From assembly GCA_033030425.1 (NCBI GenBank), contig JAUFSD010000009.1:992001-1056000 (forward strand): DNA of 64,000 bases, read 5' to 3'. This DNA comes from Verpa conica (taxonomy: Eukaryota; Ascomycota; Pezizomycetes; Pezizales; Morchellaceae). The translations under genes were made by a program, and so were the position numbers. Positions 11,173 through 24,767 of this stretch are shown here, one piece after another. The stretch's first letter is position 1; every line of letters starts with the position of its first letter. The notes beneath the pieces are model-generated. The model saw only the letters and a list, made by a program, of their open reading frames with translations. It did no database searches and was not told the DNA's origin.

Positions 11173-13379
11173 CTACACCTGCAGAAACTCCCAGAGAATC
11201 CCTGGTTCCAGATACCCATGATGTATAATATTGACTAAGTAATAACTCTGGGTGATATCCGAAACCAACTTTGATGACGCTGTGTGAGAGGGATAAACAC
11301 GGCCCCATTCAGACCAGATGCTAAATGCCTCGTCCTATTTCAAAATCCATGAGCCCTATAGCTCTCCAAAGAAGGGGAGATAATGATAACAAACCTTCCA
11401 GGCTTTAAAAGAGACTTCTTCTATGATAGTTGGGGTAATGATCCTTATAATTTGAGAAAGCAACGGTTAGTAATCGTAGGCGAGAGATAAATCATATAGG
11501 ATAGAACCCCTTGTACTCCTTGCCTGGAAATACACCCCATGTCACTGCATGTAGTGAGTCTTCACTTGCAGGCACATTAGACTCATAATCACCCTATACA
11601 CATAATACGCCCATTAGCAGAACGCCTCGCCGAACTTGAATCACGCAAGATAGCCTACCTTTTTATTTGCAGCATAATAAGACATATCTTCCAGCTTATC
11701 CAGCTTATACTTTAACCCCTTCCAATCCCCCGGCGAACAAAAGAATTCTACAAATGCCTTCTGGAACACAAATCCACCTTTTGGACCCCATCCAAACAGT
11801 TCATCGGTACTTCTCGCTCCATTTACAGCAGGCTGAGAGGCAACTGTCCACCACCCCTTCGTATTAAGCTGTATTAGGTGTTCCTGAATAACCTTACTCT
11901 CGGAGCTAAGCTCCTGTTCGCTCCATGGGATAGCTTCCAATTCTCCTTTAATGTGTTTGACAAAGAGGGCAGAGATGTCATCTTTCGTTACGGGGTACGA
12001 CCAGAGTTTAATGGCTTGTGCCTGAGAAAGATGTAACGAGGGACCGTATCCATCTATTTCACCAAACGCTGGAGACCTCGCATTCCCAAAACGACCGTTG
12101 GGGTAATCATCCCAAGTTGCCTCTCGGCCCAGTGCACCTTCACCTTCAGAGATAGCAAGTGCTACCTCAGGTGGCCTGGACTGTTCTGGCGGTTTCAAGA
12201 ACCCGGCTTCTGAGGCGAGGGCATGTCGAAATGATTCGATGATTCCTGAGTCCGAGTCGATGATTACACGATTATGGGGATCGGAGGTTACTGAGGAAGA
12301 TCTTCGATCGCGACGAGTACCATTGAATATTGGAACCTCGATCTCCTCAAAGACTTCTCTTTCTGCTGGAGGAATGAGATTACATCGCTCGAGGATAAAA
12401 GAGACTGCCTTTTCGAGATTTAGCGTGTAGAAGTGGAAGCCTCTTGGGTGCGCTGTGCCTGTAGACTTAACTGTCTCAATGATTTCTGAGACTATATTGA
12501 CACCCTCTCTCTTGACACCTTCATCATCACCTTTAACATCTTCGAGTCTTGTTAGGAGAGCTTGGGGTATTGATGCACCACTGAGTTTTGAGATTCTCTT
12601 AAGCATCTGAAAACTTTGAATAGGCATCAAGCCCGGAATAATGAGTAGGTCCTTGAAGACTCCGGAGGGCTCATCCCGCAGCATTTTCTCGAATGATAGA
12701 TATTTCTCAACGTCATAAAATAGTTGTGTCATAATGAAGTCTGCCCCAGCTTTGACCTTTTCGATCAAAAAGGGAAGATCAAACTCAGTATCCTGTCGCT
12801 CAGGACAAGCACCCTCGACATGACCCTCAGGATATGCTGCCACCCCAATACAAAAGTAATCCCCGTATTTCTCCCGAATATACTTGACCAAGTCAACCGC
12901 ATATTCAAATTCCGTTTCAGACGTGCCATTGGCCGTTCCACCGCATGGCGTATTCGAGTACTCCTCATTGCGTGGTGGGTCTCCGCGTAATGCAAGAATA
13001 TTCCTAATACCAATTTCCTTTGCGGCTTCTAGGGTCTCATCGATGACGGCCTGGGACATATTTGTGCACGTCAGATGAAGACATGTAGTCAGGTCGAGTT
13101 GCCGCTGACAGACTTCGGCGAGTTGTAATGATTTTGTTGCTGTTGAGCCACCAGCACCCCAAGTAACATTAACAAAGAGGGGGCGAAGAGCACGAGCCAT
13201 TCTTCCGAGACGAGCCTCGAGGTTATCAAACCCCTTGAGGATTGAATGATTAGCCTTTGAAATTAAGGTAATTACTTATACGAGGGACAAACCATAGACG
13301 TCTTTGGAGGGAAAAACTCGAGACTGTGAAACGGCTCGCCTGGATGTAGGGCAGCGATTTTATCGGTGATTTTTATCAT
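11173..13379 (-). CDS. MET12: methylenetetrahydrofolate reductase
   Basis: Flavoprotein reducing 5,10-methylene-THF to 5-methyl-THF for methionine synthesis. Exons on the minus strand: 13293-13379, 11659-13233, 11517-11593, 11395-11443 and 11173-11334, giving 649 residues. The N-terminal TIM barrel (about 1-310) has SLEFFPPKT, VTWGAGGSTA, HLTCTNM, ILALRGDPP, GVAAYPEGH, GADFIMTQLFYDVEK and GFHFYTLNLEKA. A linker rich in Arg/Ser (RRDRRSSSVTSD) leads to the regulatory domain with WDDYPNGRFGNARSPAFG, GWGPKGGFVFQKAFVEFF, HAVTWGVFPGKE and the end LVNIIHHGYLEPGILWEFLQ. The barrel looks closer to yeast Met12 than Met13 (FISLEFFPPKT, GVAAYPEGH class), so the symbol is by resemblance. The last three exons are small and were placed by homology. 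Confidence 0.92.
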
Positions 13380-14162
13380 GTTGACTGATTTATTCTTTCC
13401 GCTACTCAATTCGGATGAGATTGGGTGCAAGAATTTATTTGATGCCAGGCTTCTCTAGTTGAGACGTTGGGTCTCGATAGCTCTTTAAGAGTGGGAGAAG
13501 GAAGCACTATCACGGGTCGCAGCCACCAACGCTTCAATGCGGAGAGTGACACCGAGCAGGGGAGGAATGACGTGGGATTCGTATTAAGCTAGCTGAATCG
13601 AACACTCAGCCCTAACCCTATAGTGATAGAACCAATTACCAACAGTGATCTGAAGGGCTATGATAGTACAGTTCTTATAGTGATAATACTACTCTAGAAT
13701 AATAATAGGTAAGAAGCTGGCATACACCAGTGATTTAAAAAAAAAACATCGACCGTGATGCAAAGAGCAGGCCGAGTGATACTATATAATGACCAAGAGC
13801 CCAACCAGACCTCTTCCGGAAGAGACAATCAGCCTACATAAATATAGCAATAACCACACGTATCTAAACCCAGCAGGGAGGAAGGGCCACAGACAGCTGG
13901 GGTGAGACAGCAAAAGAAGCAAAGACCCCAAGGACTTATAAACATGTATGTATGCACTAAAAGTAGAACTAAGAATACAGAATAATTAAGAAGTAAACCT
14001 TTTTGTCACCTCCTACACCACAACACGTGGCTATGTGTCTCTGACCCCCGTCACCAATCACAAACCGAGTGACACACTGTGATAAACTATACACGCCAAG
14101 ATTGCGGCTCCAAAAAGCTTATCCCCACCCAGGCATCTCTCACAATCAGCCCACCTAAAACA
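13380..14162. other. intergenic, divergent control region
   Basis: Promoter region shared by methylenetetrahydrofolate reductase (minus) and the Sel1-like gene (plus). It has an A10 run near 13738 and purine-rich stretches. No gene, tRNA or repeat recognised. Confidence 0.45.
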
Positions 14163-15432
14163 ATGCCACTACCACTGCAATTACGACCTGGCACCCTCAC
14201 CCAGCACCTTACCCAGCGCCTCCATACAACCTCCCAATACCTTGCGGTATCCCCACGCCTCCACCCTGCTGCTTCCGTCCGTAACAAACAAAAGTATCTG
14301 GAATGGAATGCCAAAAACCCACGACCGGAGGAGGTCATGATCCCAACAGATGTCCTCATGTCCGCCCATAAATCAAAAGTGCTCCCATTTGGCCCTGCTG
14401 CTGCGACAACCCTAATAAAAGGCTATATGCTATTATTGGGAAAGCCACCAAGTGAGAGAGTGGGGAAGGCAATATGTGACGGTATTTTGGAGGTCCTACG
14501 ATTTCTACATATTGGAGAGGGCTAATCCAAATAGAACACAAGATCACCCCTCACGACCTAACACTTCTCGCACTTGTGTTTATCCGCTCATCCTCTCCCA
14601 AGAATACCCCCAACCGTCTCCAAGTCGGTCTCCATCTTCTCTCTACATGCTCAGCCCTCCACGACCCAACGGCTACAATTGAGCTTCATAAGTATCTTAC
14701 GAGGGCAAAGCAAACTCCTCGCACTATTAATGATCTACGAAATGTATTCCAACAGCTAAGCAAGATTGCCTCGAAAGATGAGCATCCTGGTGCACTGTTC
14801 AGGATGGGTGAAGTGCTGGCAAATCAACTGGGGAAAGAGTTGGAAGCAGAAAAATGTTTTAGGAAGGCGGCAGAACAGGGAGTAGCGGAGGCTTGGGCAA
14901 GAATGGGACAACTACAATTGAAAAGAGGGTGCAAGGAGGAGGCAGTAGCGTCATTTAAAAGAGGGGTTGAATTGGGTATGTTTTAATTATTTAAGGGAGG
15001 GTACAGCTTTTTACTCCTATCTACTCCCAATACTATACCTGAACTTAATGCCAGTAACTAACTAGCTTCTCTCTGGCAGATAATCCTCACTCTTACTACT
15101 ACCTCGCCATAAACACTGATCCCTCTTTGCCAACACATGAATCCTACCTCCTCAAAGCCGCTGCCTCCGGCATCATCGAAGCCGCTCACAACCTCGGCGT
15201 CTATTACCACTCCATCCCAAATCCCTTGCTCACACATGAATGGTTAACCCTAGCTGCGACGGAAGGCTTTACTCCCAGTCAGGTCAACTTAGCTAACATT
15301 TTGCGAGGAGAGAGAAAGCTATCTGCTGCGGTGGAATGGCTGGTCAAGGCCAGCAAAGAGCCTGGAGCTATAGGGAAAGATGCAGAAAGAATGAGAAAGG
15401 AAATCGAAGCGGAGATGGGGCAAACTGCGTAG
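14163..15432 (+). CDS. Sel1/TPR-like repeat protein, probably mitochondrial
   Basis: Exons 14163-14481, 14535-14975 and 15080-15432 give 370 residues; introns are 53 and 104 bp. The N terminus (MPLPLQLRPGTLTQHLTQRL, then HTTSQYLAVSPRLH) lacks acids and is rich in Arg/Leu/Ser/Thr, as in mitochondrial presequences. The C-terminal half has Sel1/TPR-like helices: GALFRMGEVLANQLGKELEA, EKCFRKAAEQGVAEAWARMG, KEEAVASFKRGVEL and EAAHNLGVYYHS followed by HEWLTLAATEGFTPSQVNLA. A matrix adaptor or assembly factor is possible (yeast Mss2 is comparable in size and plan), but I cannot assign orthology. It converges on CTP synthase, 257 bp away. Confidence 0.8.
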
Positions 15433-15689
15433 AAGGGTTGGAGGGGAGGGGGGCTTATGCTAACCTCGTTGATTCAGATATGTAAACAAAAAATGGTCTT
15501 TTTTTAAACTCTCTATGCACCCTTCGTAAATCTTGTTTGTATATATCGTACATGTATTGTCCCCCTCCCCCAATATATTCCGGGAAAAGCCAAAAAAGCA
15601 CCCCGAAAAAAAAATCAGATAGGAAGGAAACCACCAATGGAACATCCGTTATCGGTACAGGCCCTTCGGTTTATGAGACAGAAGTCCCA

Positions 15690-17895
<2,206 letters not shown>

Positions 17896-17995
17896 TTTGC
17901 CGTGGTTTCTTCTATTTAATGCTTGTAAAAGAAGAAAATAAAATTAATTAAGGGAATGAAGGTATATCTTCCAGGCGAAATGAGAGTCAGGGAAC

Positions 17996-18018
17996 GGAAG
18001 GAAGGAAGGAAGGAAGGA
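17996..18018. repeat. GGAA microsatellite
   Basis: About five tandem GGAA units in the URA7/RRP46 intergenic region. Confidence 0.85.
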
Positions 18019-18187
18019 GAAAAAAGTCAAGGGAGTGCGTAGGGAAGAAAAATGGATGCGGCTACATGTGGGGTTAGTCTTGGCGAGAGAGCTTGTGCCC
18101 GCTATCTAAAAACGTTTAGATTCCTACTACAAAAGAGGCTCCAGCGTTACATTGTCGAAACAGAGAATTCCAGGAACTACACATACC

Positions 18188-18971
18188 ATGACGAACAGTA
18201 CTATGACACTTGGTTTTCTCCCAAGGGCAGATGGCTCGGCCTCATTTATTGTAGGACGTACGTCTGTTATCGCCTCTGTAAATGGTCCTATGGAGGTTCG
18301 GATCCGCGATGAACTCCCACAAGAGGCGCATGTCGAAGTTATCGTCCGCCCAGCAATTGGGGTTACAAGTAAGCCATATTTCATGTCTTCTAGCTATTTA
18401 CTAATCACTCCAGATACTAACTCTTATTTCTCCAGGTACCAGAGAGAAATATCTTGAGTCACGTCTTCTTTCAGCCCTCAAGCCGCTGATCATTCGATCA
18501 AACCACCCCCGAACTCTGATCCAGATCGTGATACAGGTCATGCAATCTGCCGGAACTGACGAAAATGCTTCAACTACACTTCTACTACTAGCACCAGCCA
18601 TGAATGCTGCTGTACTAGCGCTATTGGATGCCGCTATCCCACTAAAAAGTGTTCTTGCTGCTACTACAATTGCTTTCATGAAGGGTAGGGGTGGTGTTGT
18701 CGTGGACCCTGGACTGGAGGAGCTGAAAAATGCTGAAAGTAAGCATGTCCTTGCATTCAATAGCACCGGGCAGCTAGGATTTGTCGAGAGTGATGGGGAG
18801 TTCGAATACGAAGATTTCGAAAGAGTAGTGGAAGCTGGTAGGAATATTTGTTCAGTCAAACAGACGGATGATGACGTTATGGAGATGAAGGTAGGAGAAC
18901 TAGGGGTTGGCGAATTGATGAGAAAAGTTATGAGCGAAAAAGTGGATCAGGACCTAAAGTGGAGGGAATAA
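18188..18971 (+). CDS. RRP46: exosome RNase PH-like subunit Rrp46
   Basis: Subunit of the hexameric ring of the nuclear and cytoplasmic RNA exosome. Exons 18188-18368 and 18436-18971, separated by a 67-bp GT-AG intron, give 238 residues. RNase PH-fold markers: GFLPRADGSASFIVGRTSVI, ASVNGPMEVRIRDELPQEAH, REKYLESRLLSALKPLI, HPRTLIQIVIQVMQSAGTDE and ALLDAAIPLK; the phosphorolytic residues are degenerate, as in eukaryotic Rrp46. The ATG at 18188 precedes MTLGFLPRADG directly; the open frame extends upstream without another ATG. It is divergent from URA7. Confidence 0.92.
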
Positions 18972-19732
18972 AAATCAAACAAATTCTATAAGGTGGAAAG
19001 TACTTTTACACTATTTCCTCTTTCCGGGAATCTTGTCTATGTTTTACCAATAAAAGCTTTTTCATGGGGTATCTGATTATTCCTACGACCGTACCCGAAG
19101 TGGCTTAATATCAATACAACTCTCTGTCACTTCCCGCTGCCGTTTGTTTCATAACAAAGACAAAACGGTCCTATTTGTTCATTCTAAGGCAACGGAAGTA
19201 GAGATGTTCATATAGAGATTTAGGCATATAGAAGGGTATCTATAAATACTCAAAAGATTTATAGTAAAATTCAGGAGCGCAAATGATGAGTAGCAAAAAA
19301 CACCTAAAATATCCAAAAACAGCTATCTAAAACATTATACCACAAACACAATTAATGTTACATCTACACTAAACCCTAGGGACTGGTTCATTCTCATATG
19401 GAATAAATTCTACATAGATTTGAAAGCAATTTCTCATATTTTGTGTTGCAACTACTAATTGGGGTTAGGGTGGTTTGAGAAACTAGAGAATCTCCGGTCT
19501 TGGCACTCTAATTCAAGATCAGCCTCAGTCTCTAATGCTACACAACACTAAATTCATTTCCCAGTTTTTGAGTGAGATAGATCAATTCTCCGCATTTGTG
19601 GCTATCCATTCCACTGATAATCATGGTTTTTGGAGCCTAAATGAATGTGTGGTGAATATAGAAAAACGGCTATTTTTAGTGTGTTTTTGAGTGGCGCTCA
19701 TCATTTACGGCCGAGAACTACATGTATATGTA
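18972..19732. other. intergenic
   Basis: AT-rich DNA downstream of RRP46 leading into the transposon nest. No gene or repeat recognised. Confidence 0.4.
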
Positions 19733-19833
19733 CAGTCGTACCTCGCTATGCCGGATCTCAATATGCCAGATCCCTTGCTATCCCATACGAAATCCCCTGT
19801 ATTCTTGCCATCCGGCATATCGAGGTGCGACTG
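19733..19833. repeat. TA-flanked MITE (F)
   Basis: 101 bp with terminal inverted repeats: left CAGTCGTACCTCGCTATGCC, right arm inverted CAGTCGCACCTCGATATGCC, flanked on both sides by TA. This is the form of a Tc1/mariner/pogo-type MITE. Confidence 0.75.
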
Positions 19834-19888
19834 TATATATGATATACATAAGTAACTCGGCGAGATACAGATAAACTATGGTGCGGTG

Positions 19889-21660
19889 AATGTATCAAAA
19901 CCCTAATTTACCACCGGTGGTACCAAAACTCTCAAATTCAGAGTACCAGTACCACCAGTGGTAAATTAAAAGTTGCCAGTAGTAAAATCAAAAATATCAG
20001 TAGTAAATGTCTACCCTTTTACATTCTATTACCACTGGTGGTATGTGTGACGATCTAACCATCGTCACGACTAGTCTCAAGTACCTCTCCATATAGAAAC
20101 ACCTAAGGATCTCCCTTGAGGAATAGGACTAGCTACCCCATTCCGGTCAATAGATACTAAGGAAAGTCATTACTATGATAGTGTAACGGGGGTACTCCCA
20201 GGGGAGTACTGCCGTACCAAAAAAACCAACAACCTCCCTTTCTGACGAGAAGCTTCAGCAGCGAGGCTTAGAACCGCTCGTCAACACGGAAGGTCGACAG
20301 TCCCTAGGCTTAACAGGAATAAGGATTTAATGGGTCGATAACTAAAGACTTTAAAAGGCTCTGCTTCCCAGGGGAAGACAAACGTCTTTAGCGAAGAGTA
20401 TGAGGGTCTCTGAACAACAGTTGTTCGTTGACTAGCAAGAATGGTTGTTCTGGGAGAAGGACGGGTTTAAGCTATGAATTTGATTGCGAGCAGGCTGCCA
20501 AGAAGCGGGGAACAATTCCTCTGTGCTTGGAAATCAACTGAGTCTAGAGCGCCCCTAAGAACTAGCGGGATTGATAGACTAGCGACTAAGAAGCGTTGGT
20601 TACTAAAAGCTCTGTAACTTTTGCTATAATAGTCCGATTTCAAATCCGATTGCACTTATGGATTTGCAGCACTGTCCCCCATATACCCTCCGAGTTTGGT
20701 TTGGTTGGACGAATTTTCCTGACGGTTTTGGGGTTATTTTTGGGGTCCAAAACTTGTCTTTTTGTTAGGGAATCTGCAACTCAGGGGGGCCCCCTCTGCA
20801 AACGGCGGGTGGCACAGTAGGGCGCCTCGCGGGTGTTAGAAAACACAGAGTCCCCTAGGCAGGGTAACCCACTGGTGATTCCTGCCGTTGCTTAGATTCC
20901 CTTCCCACGTTCCTAGTCCAACCTGGGGACGTGGCGGAGAGGTAATCTTGATCCATAAGGACTTTAGGGCGAAGCATAAGGCGTAGCCCCGTATGGTTTG
21001 ATTCGTGACGCCGCCAGGTTAATTATTAATTTTGCTGGCGGCCCTAACTACTAAGCATAGCTTTGCTCTCGTCTCATCGCCTCGCCTCCCTAAGGGTTGG
21101 CCGTCAGTGACGTTGTTATTCCTCCTAGAGGAACAGGAGCTTAACTCTGTTCATGGAGGCAACTGCTTCAGTCTCACTGCACTAGTATCTCCCGTAGCTA
21201 TAAGCTACAGACGCATTACTCTGGTCTCTGTCGCATACCGACGACGGTGAGCTTTGCTCCATCCCAGGAGCTCGCCAGCTCGCTTAGGGATCGGATTATC
21301 ATAGTAATGACTTTCCTTAGTATCTATTGACCGGAATAGGATAGCTAGTCCTATCCCTCAAGGGAGATCCTTAGGTGTCTCTTTATGGAGAGGTACTTGA
21401 AACTAGTCATGACGATGGTTAGATCGTCACACATTGTACTCCAAAAGCCTTAGACACCCTAACCCTCTATAGGCTTCTACTGAAATTGATACCTCTCATA
21501 CCCTTTATATACTAGAATTCAGAGATCTATACTACTAATGGTAATAAAATGACAAAAGGTAGCAATTTACCACCGGCGGCTTTGAATTTACCACTGGTGG
21601 TATAGACCTCTGAATTTGAGAGTTTGGTACCACCGGTGGTAAAATGGGTTTTGACACATT
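19889..21660. mobile_element. inverted-repeat element (C), split by a later insertion
   Basis: Inverted termini of about 55 bp: left AATGTATCAAAACCCTAATT and, inverted from the right, AATGTGTCAAAACCCATTTT, both continuing into TACCACCGGTGGTACC and CTCTCAAATTCAGAG. The original element would be about 390 bp; 20046-21431 is a later insertion. It contains six near-palindromic TACCACNGGTGGTA copies. No reading frame. Confidence 0.7.
20046..21431. mobile_element. LTR-like element, copy A1, with inverted duplicated end
   Basis: 20182-21431 (1250 bp, minus orientation) matches the element at 46447-47698 along its whole length: ends TGTGAC and GTTACA when read on the minus strand. Immediately to its left, 20046-20181 is an inverted copy of its first 136 bases, so the whole block looks like an element with 136-bp terminal inverted repeats. 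A short frame (20596-20820) is conserved in part but shifts frame between copies, so coding is doubtful. I find no matching target duplication around this copy. Confidence 0.72.
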
Positions 21661-22315
21661 TGCTGCTCTATAATAAACATCTTAATAGAAATTTTCTAAG
21701 TATAGGCTACTTTAACTTACTCAAGCTATATATAAAGCTACATGTATGTATATATGCCCAAAGGCTCCTATCATATATGCTTAACAAATCAGTATTGTAG
21801 GGAAAAATAACCACGTTCATGAACCTCAAGTGCAATAAGTTCTATTCTTTACCACTGTAGAGAATTTCAGAACACTCACATAAATCCTAATCATAAAGAA
21901 TCTCTAGTAAGCGCCCCACCTGATTTAAGTGGCTCATTAACATAACAAAGTGGCTAGACAGTAAAGTTACCCATACCTAAGGGCAGGGTTAGGTTTAGTG
22001 TCATATATAGCCTACTAGTAGGTGAGCTGGGGTAAATGATTTCGAGGGAGGGGGGTGATAATATTTAGAGAGAATCTACACCCTATATATGTGACATGCT
22101 CCGAACTCCAGGTTCCTTTTATTCTATAACCACAAATCATCCCGAAAATCTAACACAAAGATAGTAGGTCTTGATACAACAGTCTGGCGCCGGTATTAAC
22201 GCCCCACTACTACTAGAGCTATATAGTGACCTTTATCAGTGGCTATAAATCCCCGAAGCATCTTCTAGACTGTCAGTAGAGTAACTGATACCCAACACAA
22301 CCAACAAATTATAAA
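21661..22315. other. intergenic
   Basis: AT-rich DNA between the transposon nest and the OXLD1-like gene. No gene or repeat recognised. Confidence 0.4.
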
Positions 22316-23049
22316 TCAACCCAACACAGATCCCATTGTTTTATGCATTTCCTTCAATCTTTTCTCGGTCTCCATAAAAGCTTTTATGCCAACCGGAATA
22401 TCATCAAATCCCTCCCACATCCCACCAGTAGATGAGCCCCCATCGTCATCCATACTAGTACTAGCGCCTTCTGCGGCCTTCTGCAGCTTCTGCTTTGCCC
22501 GCGCCTCACTGAAAGCTGCACGCCACTCCTCCAGATCTTCTCTGAATATATCCCTATAACCTATATTAGTAGATTCCTAGACTTTACTGTTTTTTTTTCA
22601 CGAACCAAGTACAGTTAACACATCCTGACATGCAACAGTTATCTGGTTCCACTGGTTTTGGTGGAATCTTCACGCCAGCGATAATAGTTCCCTTCCGCAT
22701 TTTTTCCTCTTCACGTTTCCCTGGTCCCGCAAGACGAGAACCAAAGACTACCTGTGCTTTTTCAATACGGGTTTCCATATCAGCCGTCTTGGTGGGTTTA
22801 TTTGGGGAGAAAAGCTCTGCTGATGGTGTAGAAGGTGGTGGGTGCGGCACACCTGGCGGGAGGGGATTCGCGGGGTGGAATGGGGTGTCGAGGAGTACTA
22901 TTGCTGTTAGCTGAAAATAGAAGTGGCGATATACCGAGGAGCTCACGCTTATAGAAGCCTGTTAATGGGTGCGCTTGTCGGCCATCCTGAAGGCGCAGTG
23001 CAGCGGAGTGGATACGCCTTTGGAACGTCCTAATCACCATTTTGCCCAT
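22316..23049 (-). CDS. OXLD1-like protein with oxidoreductase-like domain
   Basis: Minus-strand exons 22947-23049, 22606-22897 and 22316-22553 give 210 residues. The signature PPKPVEPDNCCMSGCVNC, then W-DIFREDLEEW, is the oxidoreductase-like N-terminal domain found in human OXLD1 and many fungal mitochondrial proteins; its biochemical role is not established. The N terminus (MGKMVIRTFQRRIHSAALRL) is basic and amphipathic, fitting import into mitochondria. The C-terminal part, GGMWEGFDDIPVGIKAFMET, is acidic/helical. Intron 1 (49 bp) uses GTGAGC and a TAG after a CTAAC branch; intron 2 (52 bp) splits the Trp codon. A second in-frame ATG lies at 23040. Confidence 0.85.
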
Positions 23050-23648
23050 ACTATAGAGTGGCTCATGAGATTTGATATCAATGATCAGGAATGTGGGAGT
23101 TATAGCGATACTCTTTCGGCTGCAGGCTTATCGGGACGTGAAATGTAGGAACGCCCATGATTGGCAGGGACCCCCAGTTTCTCGATGTTCGCGGCGACGC
23201 CGAGGTACATGCAACAGGGCGGTATCCATGCTCCCCGCGGTCGCTTAGTAAACACAGTTATTCCGAGTCCTCGGTCGGGCTTTGGGGTCCAGACGTTACA
23301 AACAACCCTTCCCGGCCACTAAATGAATTATCACGCTCCCGAGGAAATTAGGTGCCCTTGTGTGGTCTGTGTGACTGCCATTTTGGGGTTACTTACATAT
23401 GGAAATTTTAAAGAACACGGGATATGCCTGTCTTTACAGTCACATTACATCACTCGGACAACTCACTCGGACCCCGACATTTTGTCAAATAGGGACCCTA
23501 GTAAGGTACTGAAACGCGAGAAAACTCGGTACCGGTAACGGGCATAATTACACCCATAAATCCCTCAGAGAAAGTTTCTGCCGATACTTGATGTTGAGCG
23601 TACAACGCGAGATCATTTCTCGAAATCTGGCACCTTGAGGTTGTAGTA

Positions 23649-23805
23649 CAGTCGTTCACCCCCGTGTGGCGAATACCCCCATATGGCGAACAGGGGGTCT
23701 GTATGGCCCATATCTCCAACCCTAATCCACAGTTCTGTCGTTCATTACTTATTTAGACCCCTGTTCACCACACGGGGGTATTCGCCGCGGGGGGGTGGAC
23801 GACTG
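23649..23805. repeat. TA-flanked MITE (E)
   Basis: 157 bp. Left terminus CAGTCGTTCACCCCCGTGTG, inverted right terminus CAGTCGTCCACCCCCCCGCG; about 50 bases pair overall, including GGCGAATACCCCC and AACAGGGG. TA on both flanks suggests a Tc1/mariner-type origin. Confidence 0.75.
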
Positions 23806-24624
23806 TAGGCTTTAATAGTCCTTCCCTGTCCTAGATGGCTGACTAATTATACGCATCCCCAAATGAGACGCGCATCAGTATATCTAGTCCCGTGAATCTC
23901 GGTAGGATGGCTCCCAGCCTTACCACTTGTTGAGACAAGGCGTGAGGCTTATGTAAACACATATACATTAGCTGTATAACTACATGTAACTGCCCTGTGA
24001 AACTTGAATGATTCGAAGTTCGCACAGACTATGTAGCCTGGGAAGATTCGAGTATTATAGGGAGTCATACCCAAATAGTAAGTTTCCTTAAAATATAATA
24101 TGTAGAAGATCTTTTAAACGAATTATTTCAATAATGGTAGGGGGGATCCAGTAATCCTACAAGTATCAGAACGTTTTCCGGTCATGTACATACTTCTAAG
24201 TGCAGGCCGTCGTATACATAGGAATCAATTCAATCAAATATTATCTTTGAGTTGAGAATTAAGGATACACACCCCCTAGAGCTGGATCTGTAAAGAATAC
24301 AATCACCACTATATTTTAATATTAAAAATTCTAGTCTTGAGATTAAGTAACCCCCGGTTTCCTAATCAAACGTTATGCGTCGTGAGATATGTGGTTGGGA
24401 GTGCTTTCTCAGCGGACTCATGTTCTGCTACAGCACTTGTATAATAGGCCTAGCAACGTGGCTAGTTCGTCCCTGAGTTTCCGCGTACTCTTTGCTACTA
24501 CAGGTGTTAAAGTCTTAGCCTAAGTAACAAGCGAAGGGGGGCGCAGCGAACCAACCTCAAGCCAGAAAAAGCCATGCAACCCTAGATAGACGAATAATGT
24601 TCGCAACACCCCCAAGGAGTCCTA

Positions 24625-24767
24625 CTCGGGGCAGGCAAGAAGTACCCGACAATGCAAGTCTTATTCTTACCAATCGATAGGCGTATTTTGCTCACTAGAG
24701 AGGTTTCCTCAAATAAAGAGCCCTTGCCCAAGACTTGCATTATCGGGTACTTGTTGCCTGCCCCGAG
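24625..24767. repeat. TA-flanked MITE, family D copy 1
   Basis: 143 bp with arms of about 35 bases: CTCGGGGCAGGCAAGAAGTA on the left, inverted CTCGGGGCAGGCAACAAGTA on the right, flanked by TA. A second copy lies at 29878-30021. Confidence 0.82.

Noticed and set aside
10955..11308. 117-residue minus-strand frame
   Set aside because: It overlaps the last exon of methylenetetrahydrofolate reductase in another frame.
20596..20820. Small protein in the LTR-like element, partly conserved at 47042-47284
   Set aside because: The two copies shift frame relative to each other near the end and the nucleotide match is uniform, so conservation reflects shared repeat DNA.
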